Shown one piece after another: positions 47,006-56,072 of a stretch of DNA of 64,000 nt. The notes beneath the pieces are model-generated. The model was not told the DNA's origin, did not search any database, and was given only the letters and a program-made list of their open reading frames with translations. The translations under genes and the position numbers were made by a program. The stretch comes from Myxococcota bacterium. Its GTDB lineage: Bacteria; Myxococcota_A; UBA9160; SMWR01. Each line of letters starts with the position of its first letter. Position 1 is the first letter of the stretch. The stretch is taken from positions 1 through 64,000 of the forward strand of contig JBCCEW010000006.1 of assembly GCA_039030075.1 (NCBI GenBank), given 5' to 3'.

Positions 47006-50000
47006 GCCCGGGCCCGCCGCGCGCGAGCCAAGGTCAGCACCGCTGCGACGATCGCGACAGCCTCGAAGCCCCGCGACGGTTCGGGCAGCAGCACCGGCTC
47101 ACAGGCGTCTCCGGTGCCGTTCCCGTCGCCGTCTTCCTGGGCCAGGGAGCAGACGCCGCCCGCCCCGCAGTCGCCGTTCGCCGTGCAGGTGCCCCCGAGC
47201 GTTGCGGCGTCGCCCGCCGTGCAGGTGCCGAGCGACGCTCCGTTCGGCCAGCCGGGGCAGTTGTCGACGGCGTTCAGTGTGCCGTCCTGGTCACGGTCAT
47301 TGCCCATCCGCACGCCCGAACCCGGCGGCACGCAGGAGAAGTTGATGTCCTGGGAGTTCGAGCCGGCGCCGCTCGTTCGCGCCAGGTTCTTCAGCGTGGC
47401 GAGCGCGATCGCCGCGCCGCCGTCGTCGGGCTGCATCATGCCGCCGACCTCGGCGTAGCTGCGCTGCGCGCCGCCCTCGACGGTGCTCGCGATCAGGTCG
47501 CACTCGGTGACGGGGCCGCCCAGGGTGGCCGACGAGAAGAAGGTACTGGCGCGCGTGTCGAGCAGATCGATGCGCCCGTTCACGCCGACCGTGATCGTGT
47601 CGCCCGCGCCGTTCAGGCTGCCATCACTACCTGGCCCGACGCTCATCTGCTGCCCGACCACCGGGGCCAGGTCGCTCGGAAAGGCGAGCATGAAGGCCTC
47701 GAGCTCCTCGATCTGGTTGGTCGTGAGAGCAAAGGGACCTTCGTTCAGGAAGTTGAAGAGCGTGTCGACCGCGCCGTCGTGCAGGAAGCCGAAACCGCGT
47801 ACCTGGGGGCCGGTGTTCGTGGAACCGGTCACGCCGACGAGCCCGAACATGCCGACCTTCTGATACATGTTGCGCAGGTGAGCGACCTTGAAGAGCTGGG
47901 GCTCACCCTCGAAGGTCTGCGACCCGCCCGACCCGAAGAATCCGAATCCCGGGTTCAACACGTGGCAGAAGTTGCAGGTGATGCTCGCGTCCGAGGGGTT
48001 CGTGAAGTAGACGGTCTCGCCGTTCGCTTCTTCGGGGGTCTGGGTGCCGTCGATGGCGGCCACCGGGTTCGGCGGCTGCATGAGCTGCATCGTGAAGTCG
48101 GTGAACTTCTGCATCTCGGTCGTGGCGATGAGGCCTTCGTGTCCGATCAGGCCCTCGAACGCGACGATGAAGTTGTTGAAGGAGAGCGCTTCATCGCAGT
48201 CGCCGGCGGCCGGGCTCACGCACGGGGAGGGCGCCGGGTTGAAGAAGCCGTTGCTGCGGTCGCCGCGCCAGTGCAGGGCGCCGTGGGTCGACATGCCGCG
48301 TAGCGTCTGGGTCGTCATCGGCCCCTTCATCGGGTGGAAGTCGGGCCCGGTGCCCGGGCCTGCGCCGAGTACGTCCTGCGGGTTCGACGTCGACGGGTCG
48401 TCCGGGTTGCCGAGATTCCAGGCGAGGCTGTCGAAGTCGCCGAAGATGTGGCAGCTGGCGCACGAGGCCTCGCCGTTCCCCGAGGTGTTGACGGCGTCGT
48501 AGAGCACCGGGCGACCGTCGACGACGGAATCCGGCTCGGCGGTCGGCATCCGCACGGTCTGCACCGTGGTGGTGAACGCGCCGCCCACCTTGATCATCGA
48601 CACGCTGTTGTCGAAGCGGGTGTAGACGTAGAGCCGATCGCCAGCGGTGTTGAGGGCGAGGCCGGCCGGACCGCCACCGGTGGGGATGTAGTTGGCGCTC
48701 TCCACCGTGGGGTCGAAATTCGTCTCGAAGTTCGCGTCCTCGAGATCGGACGCGTCGAACACGCCGATCTTTGCCGAGCCGAACGCGGCGACGTAGACCT
48801 TCTGATCCGGGCCCACCACCGCTTGTACGGGAGTCGCGAGGCTGTGGGGGATCTGGGCGGCGATCGCCGCATGGTTGGCACCGGCGTCGGTGTGGAGCTG
48901 GCCGTAGTCGATGTGCTGGTTCAGGTGCTGAGGATCGGGCGCCGTCATCGGGGCGGCCGGATCGATGACGGTGATGCGCGACTCGGCCAGGTGGCCCTGC
49001 ACCGTGGTCCCGCCGTGATCGCCTGGCCCTTCGAAGCGCACTTCGTTCCGCGCTTCCGTGTTGGTGACGTAGAGCTTCCCGGTCGTCGGGTTGAGCACCA
49101 TGTTGAAGAGGATCGTTCCCACCGAGGTGAACACGCTGCCCGAGGCCAACGTGTTCGCGTTGACGGCGAAGACGTCCTGGTCGGGCAGCTCGAGCTCGAC
49201 GGCCGCGTTCCAGGAGCAGCCCTGGGCATCGACCCAATCGGATCCGTTGAACTGAACGATCAGTCCGCTCTGGGGGGCCGAATCGCCATTGGCGTTGTCG
49301 CTCGGGCCCGGCACGCCGGTACCGACGCCGCCCCCGCCGCAGCTGTTGGTAAACGCGTTCGGCACCGCCGTTTCGGGGATCGCCGTGGTTTGATTGCCCG
49401 AGTGGAAGGCCGCGACGTAGACGGTGGTGCCATCGGTCGCGAGGGCGCGCGGCGTGTCCGCGAAGAAGCTGAGGAGCTCGACCGGCACACCGCCGAGGGC
49501 CGCACCGGGCGACGCGGCGTCGAATACCCAGACGTCGGCGCGTCCGATGCCCTCGGTCGTGAGCTGGGGATCGCCCGCCCCGGTCACCGCAGAAATCGAC
49601 CCATCGATGCGGTGCTGGCCCCGGTGGGCGGTGGTGATGAAGGCCCGCTCGGGCGTGCCCGCGAACACCAGGTCGCGGGGCTCGTCGCCGACCAGCAGGG
49701 TGCGCGTGACACGGGGCGGCGTGCTGCCCACGTCGACGATGCTCACGCTGTCGGAGAGATGGTTCACCACCCAGACTTCGCTGTCGGTTCGGGCGACGGC
49801 CGTGACCGGCTCGAGGCCGACGGGCACGCTCCCTGCCGGAGTCAGCTCGCCTTCTGCGTCGACGTCGAAGATCTCGAGGTGGCCCTCCGGTGTGTTCGCC
49901 ACGAAGAGCTTCTGCCCGTTCGGCGACAGGGCGACCGGCCGGACCGGGCCACTCTCGAACAGGACGTAGGCGGGCTGGGCATGCCCGGCAGACGCGAAAA

Positions 50001-50058
50001 GGAGCAGGAACAGCAGAGCTGCCGCCGCGCGAGGGACAGCGGCGCGGGCACCACGCAT
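47002..50058 (-). CDS. large secreted beta-propeller / di-haem cytochrome c protein with PEP-CTERM-like tail
   Basis: A 1018-residue exported protein. Signal peptide to about residue 27 (ASAGHA). The N-terminal half shows YVTN-type propeller repeats (PVALSPNGQKLFVANT, RTDSEVWVVNHLSDSVSIVDV, PTTGKLYVTNTEARNEV). Two CXXCH haem sites follow: CASCH (533-537) and CNFCH (695-699), in a peroxidase-like C-terminal half. A calcium-binding-type segment (DRDQDGTLNAVDNCPG) lies near the end, then LLPEPSRG, a hydrophobic helix and RARRARA, a PEP-CTERM-like anchor. It is probably a surface redox or metal-linked protein. GGAGG precedes ATG 50058. Confidence 0.88.
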   Translation of the reverse strand: MRGARAAVPRAAAALLFLLLFASAGHAQPAYVLFESGPVRPVALSPNGQKLFVANTPEGHLEIFDVDAEGELTPAGSVPVGLEPVTAVARTDSEVWVVNHLSDSVSIVDVGSTPPRVTRTLLVGDEPRDLVFAGTPERAFITTAHRGQHRIDGSISAVTGAGDPQLTTEGIGRADVWVFDAASPGAALGGVPVELLSFFADTPRALATDGTTVYVAAFHSGNQTTAIPETAVPNAFTNSCGGGGVGTGVPGPSDNANGDSAPQSGLIVQFNGSDWVDAQGCSWNAAVELELPDQDVFAVNANTLASGSVFTSVGTILFNMVLNPTTGKLYVTNTEARNEVRFEGPGDHGGTTVQGHLAESRITVIDPAAPMTAPDPQHLNQHIDYGQLHTDAGANHAAIAAQIPHSLATPVQAVVGPDQKVYVAAFGSAKIGVFDASDLEDANFETNFDPTVESANYIPTGGGPAGLALNTAGDRLYVYTRFDNSVSMIKVGGAFTTTVQTVRMPTAEPDSVVDGRPVLYDAVNTSGNGEASCASCHIFGDFDSLAWNLGNPDDPSTSNPQDVLGAGPGTGPDFHPMKGPMTTQTLRGMSTHGALHWRGDRSNGFFNPAPSPCVSPAAGDCDEALSFNNFIVAFEGLIGHEGLIATTEMQKFTDFTMQLMQPPNPVAAIDGTQTPEEANGETVYFTNPSDASITCNFCHVLNPGFGFFGSGGSQTFEGEPQLFKVAHLRNMYQKVGMFGLVGVTGSTNTGPQVRGFGFLHDGAVDTLFNFLNEGPFALTTNQIEELEAFMLAFPSDLAPVVGQQMSVGPGSDGSLNGAGDTITVGVNGRIDLLDTRASTFFSSATLGGPVTECDLIASTVEGGAQRSYAEVGGMMQPDDGGAAIALATLKNLARTSGAGSNSQDINFSCVPPGSGVRMGNDRDQDGTLNAVDNCPGWPNGASLGTCTAGDAATLGGTCTANGDCGAGGVCSLAQEDGDGNGTGDACEPVLLPEPSRGFEAVAIVAAVLTLARARRARA

Positions 50059-50288
50059 GGGACCTCCGGAAATTGGGACGGCCCATTGTGCCCAAGGCGG
50101 CGCGCCAACGGGTGGTTTTCGCGGGGCCGGGAGCTGGCGGCCCCGTGGGGTGGGAGGGTTCTCCGACTCTGGGTCGGACCCGGGCCGGGCGCCGATCCGA
50201 GCACTGGCCCCTGCTGCCCGCGCGGGGTTGGACCTTCTCCGGGAGACCCGGCGAAGCGATACTCGGCGCCCCAACCGTCGGAGGATCC

Positions 50289-51083
50289 ATGGGTCAGCGC
50301 CAACGCTTCCTCGAGCTTCACAAGACGCCCTTCATCATCCCCAACCCCTGGGATCGCGGCTCGGTGCGGCTGCTCGAGACGGCCGGGTTTCCCGCCCTCG
50401 CCACCACCAGTGCCGGGTTCGCGGGCACCCGCGGGCGGCTGGATGGGGACGTGACCCGCGACGAGGTGCTCGCCCACGCGCGCGACCTCGTCGGTGTCAC
50501 CGAGTTGCCGATCTCTGCCGATCTCGAGAACGGGTTCGGAGACCGTCCCGAGGACGCGGCCGAGACGATCCGCGGCGCGGCCGAGACCGGGCTCGCGGGT
50601 GGCTCGATCGAGGACTACGGCGGACCCGACGTCGGTCTCTATCCGGCCGAGTTGGCGGCCGAGCGCATTCGTGCGGCGGTGGAGGCGAACCAGGGGCTCG
50701 AGGAGCCGCTGGTTCTGACGGCTCGCGCCGAGAATCACTTCCGGGGCCATCCGGATCTGGCAGACACCATCACGCGCTTGCAGGCGTTCCAGGAGGCCGG
50801 CGCCGATGTGCTCTACGCGCCGGGTCTCTCGAGCCTGGAGGACTTCCGGAGCGTCGTCGCATCGGTGGACCGTCCGATCAACGGGCTCATCCTGCCGGGG
50901 GGTCCCTCCGTGCCCGAGCTGTTCGAGGCGGGCGTCACGCGCGTCTCGACGGGGAGTGCCCTCCACATGGCGACCCAGGCGGCGCTGCTCGAGGCGGCCC
51001 AGGAGTTGCTGGGCGCGGGCACCCACGCGTTCTGGCAGCGAGCGCTCGCCCACGCCGGATCCGTTCGCGACGCCTTGAGCTGA
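50289..51083 (+). CDS. isocitrate lyase/PEP mutase family protein
   Basis: A 264-residue TIM-barrel enzyme of the PEP mutase/isocitrate lyase superfamily. It keeps the opening IIPNPWDRGSVRLLETAGFPALATTSAGFAG and the metal-binding ADLENGFGD. SIEDYG and the LTARAENHF motif complete the pattern. It lacks the long insertions of true isocitrate lyase, so it is more like oxaloacetate decarboxylase or 2-methylisocitrate lyase-like members whose substrates are uncertain. The GAGGATCC context precedes ATG 50289. It is divergent from the propeller gene. Confidence 0.88.
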   Translation: MGQRQRFLELHKTPFIIPNPWDRGSVRLLETAGFPALATTSAGFAGTRGRLDGDVTRDEVLAHARDLVGVTELPISADLENGFGDRPEDAAETIRGAAETGLAGGSIEDYGGPDVGLYPAELAAERIRAAVEANQGLEEPLVLTARAENHFRGHPDLADTITRLQAFQEAGADVLYAPGLSSLEDFRSVVASVDRPINGLILPGGPSVPELFEAGVTRVSTGSALHMATQAALLEAAQELLGAGTHAFWQRALAHAGSVRDALS

Positions 51084-51189
51084 CCCTTTCTTCTGGACTC
51101 CTCGGTCATCCCGACCCTCGGTTCTCCGGACTCCTCGGCTCGCGTCCCGGCGGGAGCGAGTGATAGGGTTGGCGCCCGAAGGAGCTTCC

Positions 51190-52056
51190 ATGACGATTCG
51201 CACCGGTTTCATCGGCCTCGGCAATCAGGGCAAGCCCATCGCCGCGCACCTGGCGCCTGCGGGCTTCGAGACGACGGTCTTCGACATCGCGCCCGAACCG
51301 GTGGCCGAGTTGACCGCCGGGGGAGCCAAGGCCGCGGCCACACCACGCGAACTCGGGACCCAGGCCGACATCGTCGGGATCTGCGTGCCCGAGGACGATC
51401 ACGTCCGCCAGGTCGCGCTCGGCGACGACGGACTCGTGGCCGGAATGTCGGCGGGCGGCGTGATCCTGATTCACAGTACGGTGTTGCCCGAGACCGCGGC
51501 CGAGGTCGCGGCAGCCGCGGCCGAGAAGCAGGTGGCCGTGATGGACGCCTGCGTCACCGGAGGCGCGGCGCGCGCCCAGAACAAGCAGATCACCTACCTG
51601 ATCGGCGGGCCGGAAGACGCCTTGGAGAAGGCGCGGCCCTACCTCGAGGCCACCAGCGAGGTTCCCCTCGTGCATGCCGGGGAACTCGGCAGCGGTGCGA
51701 AGCTGAAGCTCTGCATCAATCTCATCACCTACATCCAGTGGGCGGCGGCCTACGAATCGATGGCGCTGGCCCGGGCCGTCGGGTTGCCCCAGGAGGTTCT
51801 CGAGCAGGCGGGTCGCGCGAACGGTCAGCTCACCGACATGATGGTGATGTACCTCGCCACGCACAAAGCGCCCGAGGACGTGCGGACGAGCGACGGCTTT
51901 CAGGCGTTGATGCGAAACCACATGAACATCGCCGAGAAGGATCTCGCCTGGGCGCTCACGCTGGCGCGCAAGTCGGGGGTGTCGCTGCCCGTCGGCTCGC
52001 TGGTCTCCCAGTCGATGGCGCGGCTCTACGGCGTGACCGACCCGGCGCGCCGCTGA
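51190..52056 (+). CDS. beta-hydroxyacid dehydrogenase (3-hydroxyisobutyrate dehydrogenase family)
   Basis: A 288-residue NAD(P)-dependent dehydrogenase. The Rossmann motif GLGNQGKPIAAHL opens the protein; the substrate motif DACVTGGAARAQNKQITYLIGG and the catalytic Lys173 in GSGAKLKLCIN follow. ATG 51190 has a GGAG ribosome site upstream. It follows the PEP-mutase-type gene on the same strand after a 106-nt gap. Possible substrates include 3-hydroxyisobutyrate, tartronate semialdehyde or similar beta-hydroxyacids. Confidence 0.9.
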   Translation: MTIRTGFIGLGNQGKPIAAHLAPAGFETTVFDIAPEPVAELTAGGAKAAATPRELGTQADIVGICVPEDDHVRQVALGDDGLVAGMSAGGVILIHSTVLPETAAEVAAAAAEKQVAVMDACVTGGAARAQNKQITYLIGGPEDALEKARPYLEATSEVPLVHAGELGSGAKLKLCINLITYIQWAAAYESMALARAVGLPQEVLEQAGRANGQLTDMMVMYLATHKAPEDVRTSDGFQALMRNHMNIAEKDLAWALTLARKSGVSLPVGSLVSQSMARLYGVTDPARR

Positions 52057-52104
52057 TGCGCGGCGGTCCATCGCCGCGGCGGCCGTCGACCGCTCGGGAT
52101 CATC

Positions 52105-53769
52105 TCAGGACCCGAAGGGCAGCTGGCGCGGACGCACGCCCGGCCGGTCCTCCAGCTGGTCGACCCGGCTCTCGCCGTCGCGGCAGATCGGGGTCCCGTT
52201 CACGAGCACGTGGCGGATTCCGCTCGGGGTGTCGGCCGTGAGGCGGTCGGCGTTGGCCGGGAAGTCGCGCACTCGACGCAGCTTCCCGGGCCCGACCGTG
52301 TTCGGATCGAAGACGCACACGTCGGCGTGGGCGCCGGGGGTGAGCACGCCGCGATCTTCGAAGCGGAAAATCGAGGCAGGCTCGGACGTGAGCTTGCGGA
52401 CGGCTTCGGAGAGCGGCAGCACGCCGCGTTCCCGCACCCAGTTGCCCAGCAGGTCGGTGGGGAGCGGTGCGTCGCAGAGCATGCCGACGTGGGCTCCGGC
52501 GTCTGAGAGTCCGATCGCCATCTGTTCCTGCTGGAGGAGATGGGCGATGCCTTCTTCGTCGTCGTTCGCCTGCACGTAGCGGAAGCGCGTCTCGAGGTTC
52601 TCTTCCAGAGAGAGGGCGATCATCGTGTCGAGCGGAGACTCGCCCCGCTCCTTCGCCAGGTCGACGAGCTTGCGATCGATCAGGTCGGTGTGCACGTTGC
52701 TCTCGGCGAGCTCGAAGTTCTCCCAGCGCGTGGGCAGCGGGGTGTTCGCCAGTTCGTCGAGCGCCCGGGATCGCCAGGCCGCGTCGCGGTAGGCGGCTTC
52801 GCGTTCGGCGCGCGTTCCCGCGTGGAGGGCCGCGAAGCACGCGGCCTGATCGAAGGGGAAAGGCTCTTTGAGCTGGGTCTGGAGCGTGATCTTGCGACAC
52901 GAGATCTGGGGCCAGACGTCGGTGCCCTCGGCGAGCTGCTCCGCGTGGATCTTCGAGCCGTGCTGCCAGAGTCCCGGGATCGCGAGCAGGGCCGTGTAGG
53001 TCACCGGCACGCCGACGCGTCGCTGGAAGGCGTAGATCGTGTCGAAGGCGAACCCCTCGCCCAGCGTGGCTTCGATCACGCCGCGTCCGAGCTTCGCGAG
53101 TTCCTTGCCGAGCGCTTCGAACTCGGACAGCTCGGCGAGACGGCTGCACACCGGCTTGCCGTCGATGCCGACGTGGGTCGGCGCGAAGCTCGACGCCAGG
53201 CCAACGGCGCCGGCCTGCATGGCCTCGCGCACGGAGCTGGCCATCGCCGTCACCTCGTCGTCGGTGGCGGCGCGCTCGTAGGCGTCCGCGCCCATGTGAA
53301 AGAGACGCAGGGCGGTGTGCCCGATGTAGGCGCCGTAGTTCAGGACGGTGCCCCGCCGCTCCACCGATGCCAGGTACTCCGGGAAGGTCTCGAAGTCCCA
53401 AGGAATCCCTTCCATCAAGGAGGCGGGATTCATGTCCTCGACCTTCTCGAGGGTCAGCGCGATCGTCTCGCGGTCGGCTGCGCGGGTCGGGGCGACCGAG
53501 AAGCCGCAGTTCCCCGCGACGACGGTGGTCACGCCGTGGAAGCAGGACGGGGTGAGGGCCGGGTCCCAGAAGACCTGGGCGTCGTAGTGGGTGTGGATGT
53601 CGATGAAGCCGGGCGTCACGACGGCGCCGCTGGCATCCAGTTCGGTGTCGCCCGAGAGCTGGGTCCCGATCTCGGCCACGCGGCCGTCTTCGATGCGGAC
53701 GTCGGCGTCGAAGCCCGGACGGCCCGTGCCGTCGATTACGCTGCCGCCGCGGATCACGAGGGAGGACAT
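52105..53769 (-). CDS. amidohydrolase, N-acyl-D-amino-acid deacylase-like
   Basis: A 554-residue metal-dependent hydrolase. It has the beta-sandwich plus TIM-barrel architecture of the D-aminoacylase group: GGSVIDGTGRPGFDADVRIEDGRV, the metal-ligand HTHYDAQVFWD, SFAPTHVG, and the late GLSDAGAHVG with the catalytic Asp. AGGAG precedes ATG 53769. It is convergent with the dehydrogenase gene. Marine bacteria carry many such paralogues; the natural substrate is unknown. Confidence 0.9.
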   Translation of the reverse strand: MSSLVIRGGSVIDGTGRPGFDADVRIEDGRVAEIGTQLSGDTELDASGAVVTPGFIDIHTHYDAQVFWDPALTPSCFHGVTTVVAGNCGFSVAPTRAADRETIALTLEKVEDMNPASLMEGIPWDFETFPEYLASVERRGTVLNYGAYIGHTALRLFHMGADAYERAATDDEVTAMASSVREAMQAGAVGLASSFAPTHVGIDGKPVCSRLAELSEFEALGKELAKLGRGVIEATLGEGFAFDTIYAFQRRVGVPVTYTALLAIPGLWQHGSKIHAEQLAEGTDVWPQISCRKITLQTQLKEPFPFDQAACFAALHAGTRAEREAAYRDAAWRSRALDELANTPLPTRWENFELAESNVHTDLIDRKLVDLAKERGESPLDTMIALSLEENLETRFRYVQANDDEEGIAHLLQQEQMAIGLSDAGAHVGMLCDAPLPTDLLGNWVRERGVLPLSEAVRKLTSEPASIFRFEDRGVLTPGAHADVCVFDPNTVGPGKLRRVRDFPANADRLTADTPSGIRHVLVNGTPICRDGESRVDQLEDRPGVRPRQLPFGS

Positions 53770-53889
53770 CGCTTCACTCCTGGTCTGCGCCACGAGCCGC
53801 GGGCCAGGAGCAGCCGGCGGTGGGGGCGCGGAGAGCGATTCTACCGCGGGCGCGCGCAGGGCGGGGTGCGGATCGGTCGGAAGCGGGTG

Positions 53890-55101
53890 CTAGGGCTTCC
53901 AGGCCGTCCCAGCGGAGGGTCCCGGCGCACCGAAGGTCTCGAAGCCCGGCAGGAAGAGCAGGAAGTCCTCACCGGAAACGGCCCCGTCGGTGTTCATGTC
54001 CGTGCCGATCCCGGGATCGACGCCCGTCTGGTAGGCGGGCAGAAAGTTGTCGCCGAAGTCTTCTGAGTCGCAGAGATTGTCCTGGTTGAAGTCGCAGTCG
54101 CAGCCATTCCCGAAGCCGTCGGAGTCCGTGTCCCCCTGCGACGGGTTGGAGATCAGCGTGCAGTTGTCGACATCGTCGGTCAGGCCATCGCCGTCCGTGT
54201 CGACGACCAGCTGCGGCGCGATCCAGGCCGCGCGATCCGAAACGCGAACGGCGAACGCCGACGTCGGGCGCGGGGCGAAGGGGTTGAACGGCACCAGGAA
54301 CTCGGAACCCGCCTCGCCGATGTAGAGGCCACCGTACTCCCAGAGCATCGCGTCGAAGACGATCCCGGACGGGCCACCGACGTTCTGTTGGAAGGGGCCG
54401 GTCACCGAGGAGCTGATGCCGGCGAGCTCCCAGGCGCCGTCGACCGTGTCGAAGACGAGCCAGGGACCGCTCGAGTCGCCCCCGGAGATGTGGCACTCGT
54501 TCGCGACGCCGCCGGAGGCGTTGAAGTCGGCGGCGATCAGCGGTCCGAGCTGGGGGTCGTTGACGAAGCGCTCGATGCGGTTGCGGCCCCAGGACCAGAC
54601 CCCGCTGCCACCCCATTCGAACCCGCGCAACTGCCCGGAGACGAACACGTTCGGCCCCGCGCCGCCGCCCCTGCCGAACACGGTCATGGTGGCGTTCAGC
54701 TCGGAGCTGCCCGTGTAGAGGGGCACCCAGGAGGCGAACAGGCCGCTGATGCGCCAGAGGCGCAGGTCCGACGCGGGATCGTCGACGAACCCGATCGTCG
54801 TGTAGGTGCCCTGGTTGGGGCCAGCGTCGAAAGTGATCGTCTGGCCGACGCTGCCGCCGATGTGCTTCGCCGCGAGGAAGTGACGCGGACCCACGGCGGT
54901 CGCCAGGAAGCCACCGAACACGCCGGCGTCCTGCACCACCGCCGCCTCACCGTTCAGGCCGGCGCTGGTGGTGTTCTGTGCCGGCTGCTGCCCGTTGAGG
55001 ACGACAACTCCGGTCGCCGTGAGCGGCAGCCAGCCGAGAACCAGTGCGATCGCTAGGGCGAGGGAGCCGGTGCGTCGCTTCCCTTGCTTAGCAGCGCCCA
55101 C
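53890..55101 (-). CDS. secreted trypsin-like serine protease with calcium/dockerin-like C-terminal repeats
   Basis: A 403-residue exported protein. Signal peptide to about residue 30. The chymotrypsin-fold triad is readable: His80 (LAAKH), Asp112 (ASDLRLWRI) and Ser210 in GGDSSGPW, a variant of the usual GDSGGP. After about 285, the tail holds Asp-rich calcium-binding repeats (DTDGDGLTDDVDNC; DTDSDGFGNGCDC; DFNQDNLCDSEDFGDN) followed by a dockerin-like DMNTDGAVSGEDF. There is no PEP-CTERM anchor. GTG 55101 overlaps the PEP-CTERM gene end by 14 nt, so the two are cotranscribed under one promoter. Confidence 0.82.
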   Translation of the reverse strand: MGAAKQGKRRTGSLALAIALVLGWLPLTATGVVVLNGQQPAQNTTSAGLNGEAAVVQDAGVFGGFLATAVGPRHFLAAKHIGGSVGQTITFDAGPNQGTYTTIGFVDDPASDLRLWRISGLFASWVPLYTGSSELNATMTVFGRGGGAGPNVFVSGQLRGFEWGGSGVWSWGRNRIERFVNDPQLGPLIAADFNASGGVANECHISGGDSSGPWLVFDTVDGAWELAGISSSVTGPFQQNVGGPSGIVFDAMLWEYGGLYIGEAGSEFLVPFNPFAPRPTSAFAVRVSDRAAWIAPQLVVDTDGDGLTDDVDNCTLISNPSQGDTDSDGFGNGCDCDFNQDNLCDSEDFGDNFLPAYQTGVDPGIGTDMNTDGAVSGEDFLLFLPGFETFGAPGPSAGTAWKP

Positions 55102-55813
55102 GGTCGTGGCGGCGCCAAATGCCGAGACCGCCCAGGGCGAAGCTCAGGAGCAGACCCGTCGAAGGCTCCGGAACGACCGAACCGGGCCCGAGGAACGTGA
55201 AGGTCATGCCCTCGGTGTTGGTCAGTGAGCTGACGCCGGCGCCCGTGTTGTTCAGCGTGATCAGGATCGAGATCTGGATCTCGGTGGCCGAGGCCGTCTC
55301 GAAGCCCGGGAAGCCGCCGAGGATGGTGCCGACATCGAAGACGAAGCTGTTGTTCCAGGTGCCGCCGGGGACGCTCAGGACCTGGTTGTACGGGGTCGTC
55401 GTGGAGTTCACCGGCGCCGTGCCGCCGAGGTTCGTTTCCGTGATGTCGACGGTGACGCTCGCGTCCACCACCGAGGTGCCGGTGAAGACGTTCGCGATGC
55501 CGTCCATGTCGACGATGAACTGGTCGATCAGGAAGCGGTCCGGGCCCGGGCCGTCGGGGTCGAGCGTGCGAACCGTGAAGTTCAGCTGCTCGAAGGCCAA
55601 GCCGCCGGGGCCGGCGACGATGCTCGGGTTGAAGTCGAGGGTGTCGAGGTTCGTGGTCGGCGTGCCGAAGCCGCCGCCGAAATCGGTCACCTGGAGGAAC
55701 TCGACGGTGTCCGAAGTGAAGTCGCCGTAGTTGACGGCGAGGGCGCTGGTGGGCGCCAGGAGCAGAAGGACGGCGGCGAGAGCAAATCCGCGTGCACAGC
55801 GAGAGGCAATCAT
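55088..55813 (-). CDS. PEP-CTERM sorting-domain protein
   Basis: A 241-residue secreted protein. Signal peptide to about residue 27 (TSALA before VNYG). The body is Thr/Asn/Gly-rich and beta-like (VTVDITETNLGGTAPVNSTT). The C-terminus carries the exosortase signal VVPEPSTG, a hydrophobic stretch LLLSFALGGLGIW, and RRHDRGRC. An AAGGGGA-type site precedes ATG 55813, and a perfect-spacing sigma-54 promoter lies 116 bp upstream. The next gene downstream is the overlapping trypsin-like protease. Confidence 0.9.
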   Translation of the reverse strand: MIASRCARGFALAAVLLLLAPTSALAVNYGDFTSDTVEFLQVTDFGGGFGTPTTNLDTLDFNPSIVAGPGGLAFEQLNFTVRTLDPDGPGPDRFLIDQFIVDMDGIANVFTGTSVVDASVTVDITETNLGGTAPVNSTTTPYNQVLSVPGGTWNNSFVFDVGTILGGFPGFETASATEIQISILITLNNTGAGVSSLTNTEGMTFTFLGPGSVVPEPSTGLLLSFALGGLGIWRRHDRGRC

Positions 55814-55928
55814 CTTCAGGGTCCCCTTCCCAAGGGTTGAAAACGCTTCGTGGAAGGAGCCCGGCCGCGCGGCTCGAAAAGCGGCCGCGGCAGGCGCTGG
55901 ATCGCGCCCCTTCCCAGTCGCGCGAGGT

Positions 55929-55944
55929 TGCAATCTTAATGCCA
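55929..55944 (-). promoter_or_regulatory. sigma-54 (RpoN) promoter for PEP-CTERM/protease operon
   Basis: On the minus strand the 16-mer TGGCATTAAGATTGCA matches TGGCAC-N5-TTGCW except for one base, and keeps GG-N10-GC. It is within an AT-rich stretch. Transcription would begin near 55917, giving a leader of about 105 nt to ATG 55813. It is the second such site ahead of a PEP-CTERM gene in the window. Confidence 0.8.
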
Positions 55945-56072
55945 TGGCGGAAAACAGGGGGAGCTTTTTCGGGTAAAAATTCCCTATTGAAATTGAGAGG
56001 TTACGCCTATTCCCCGCGTGCTCGAGAGCCGGCAAGTGAGCGGCAGGCGGCACGCAGCGGAACACGGAAGGG

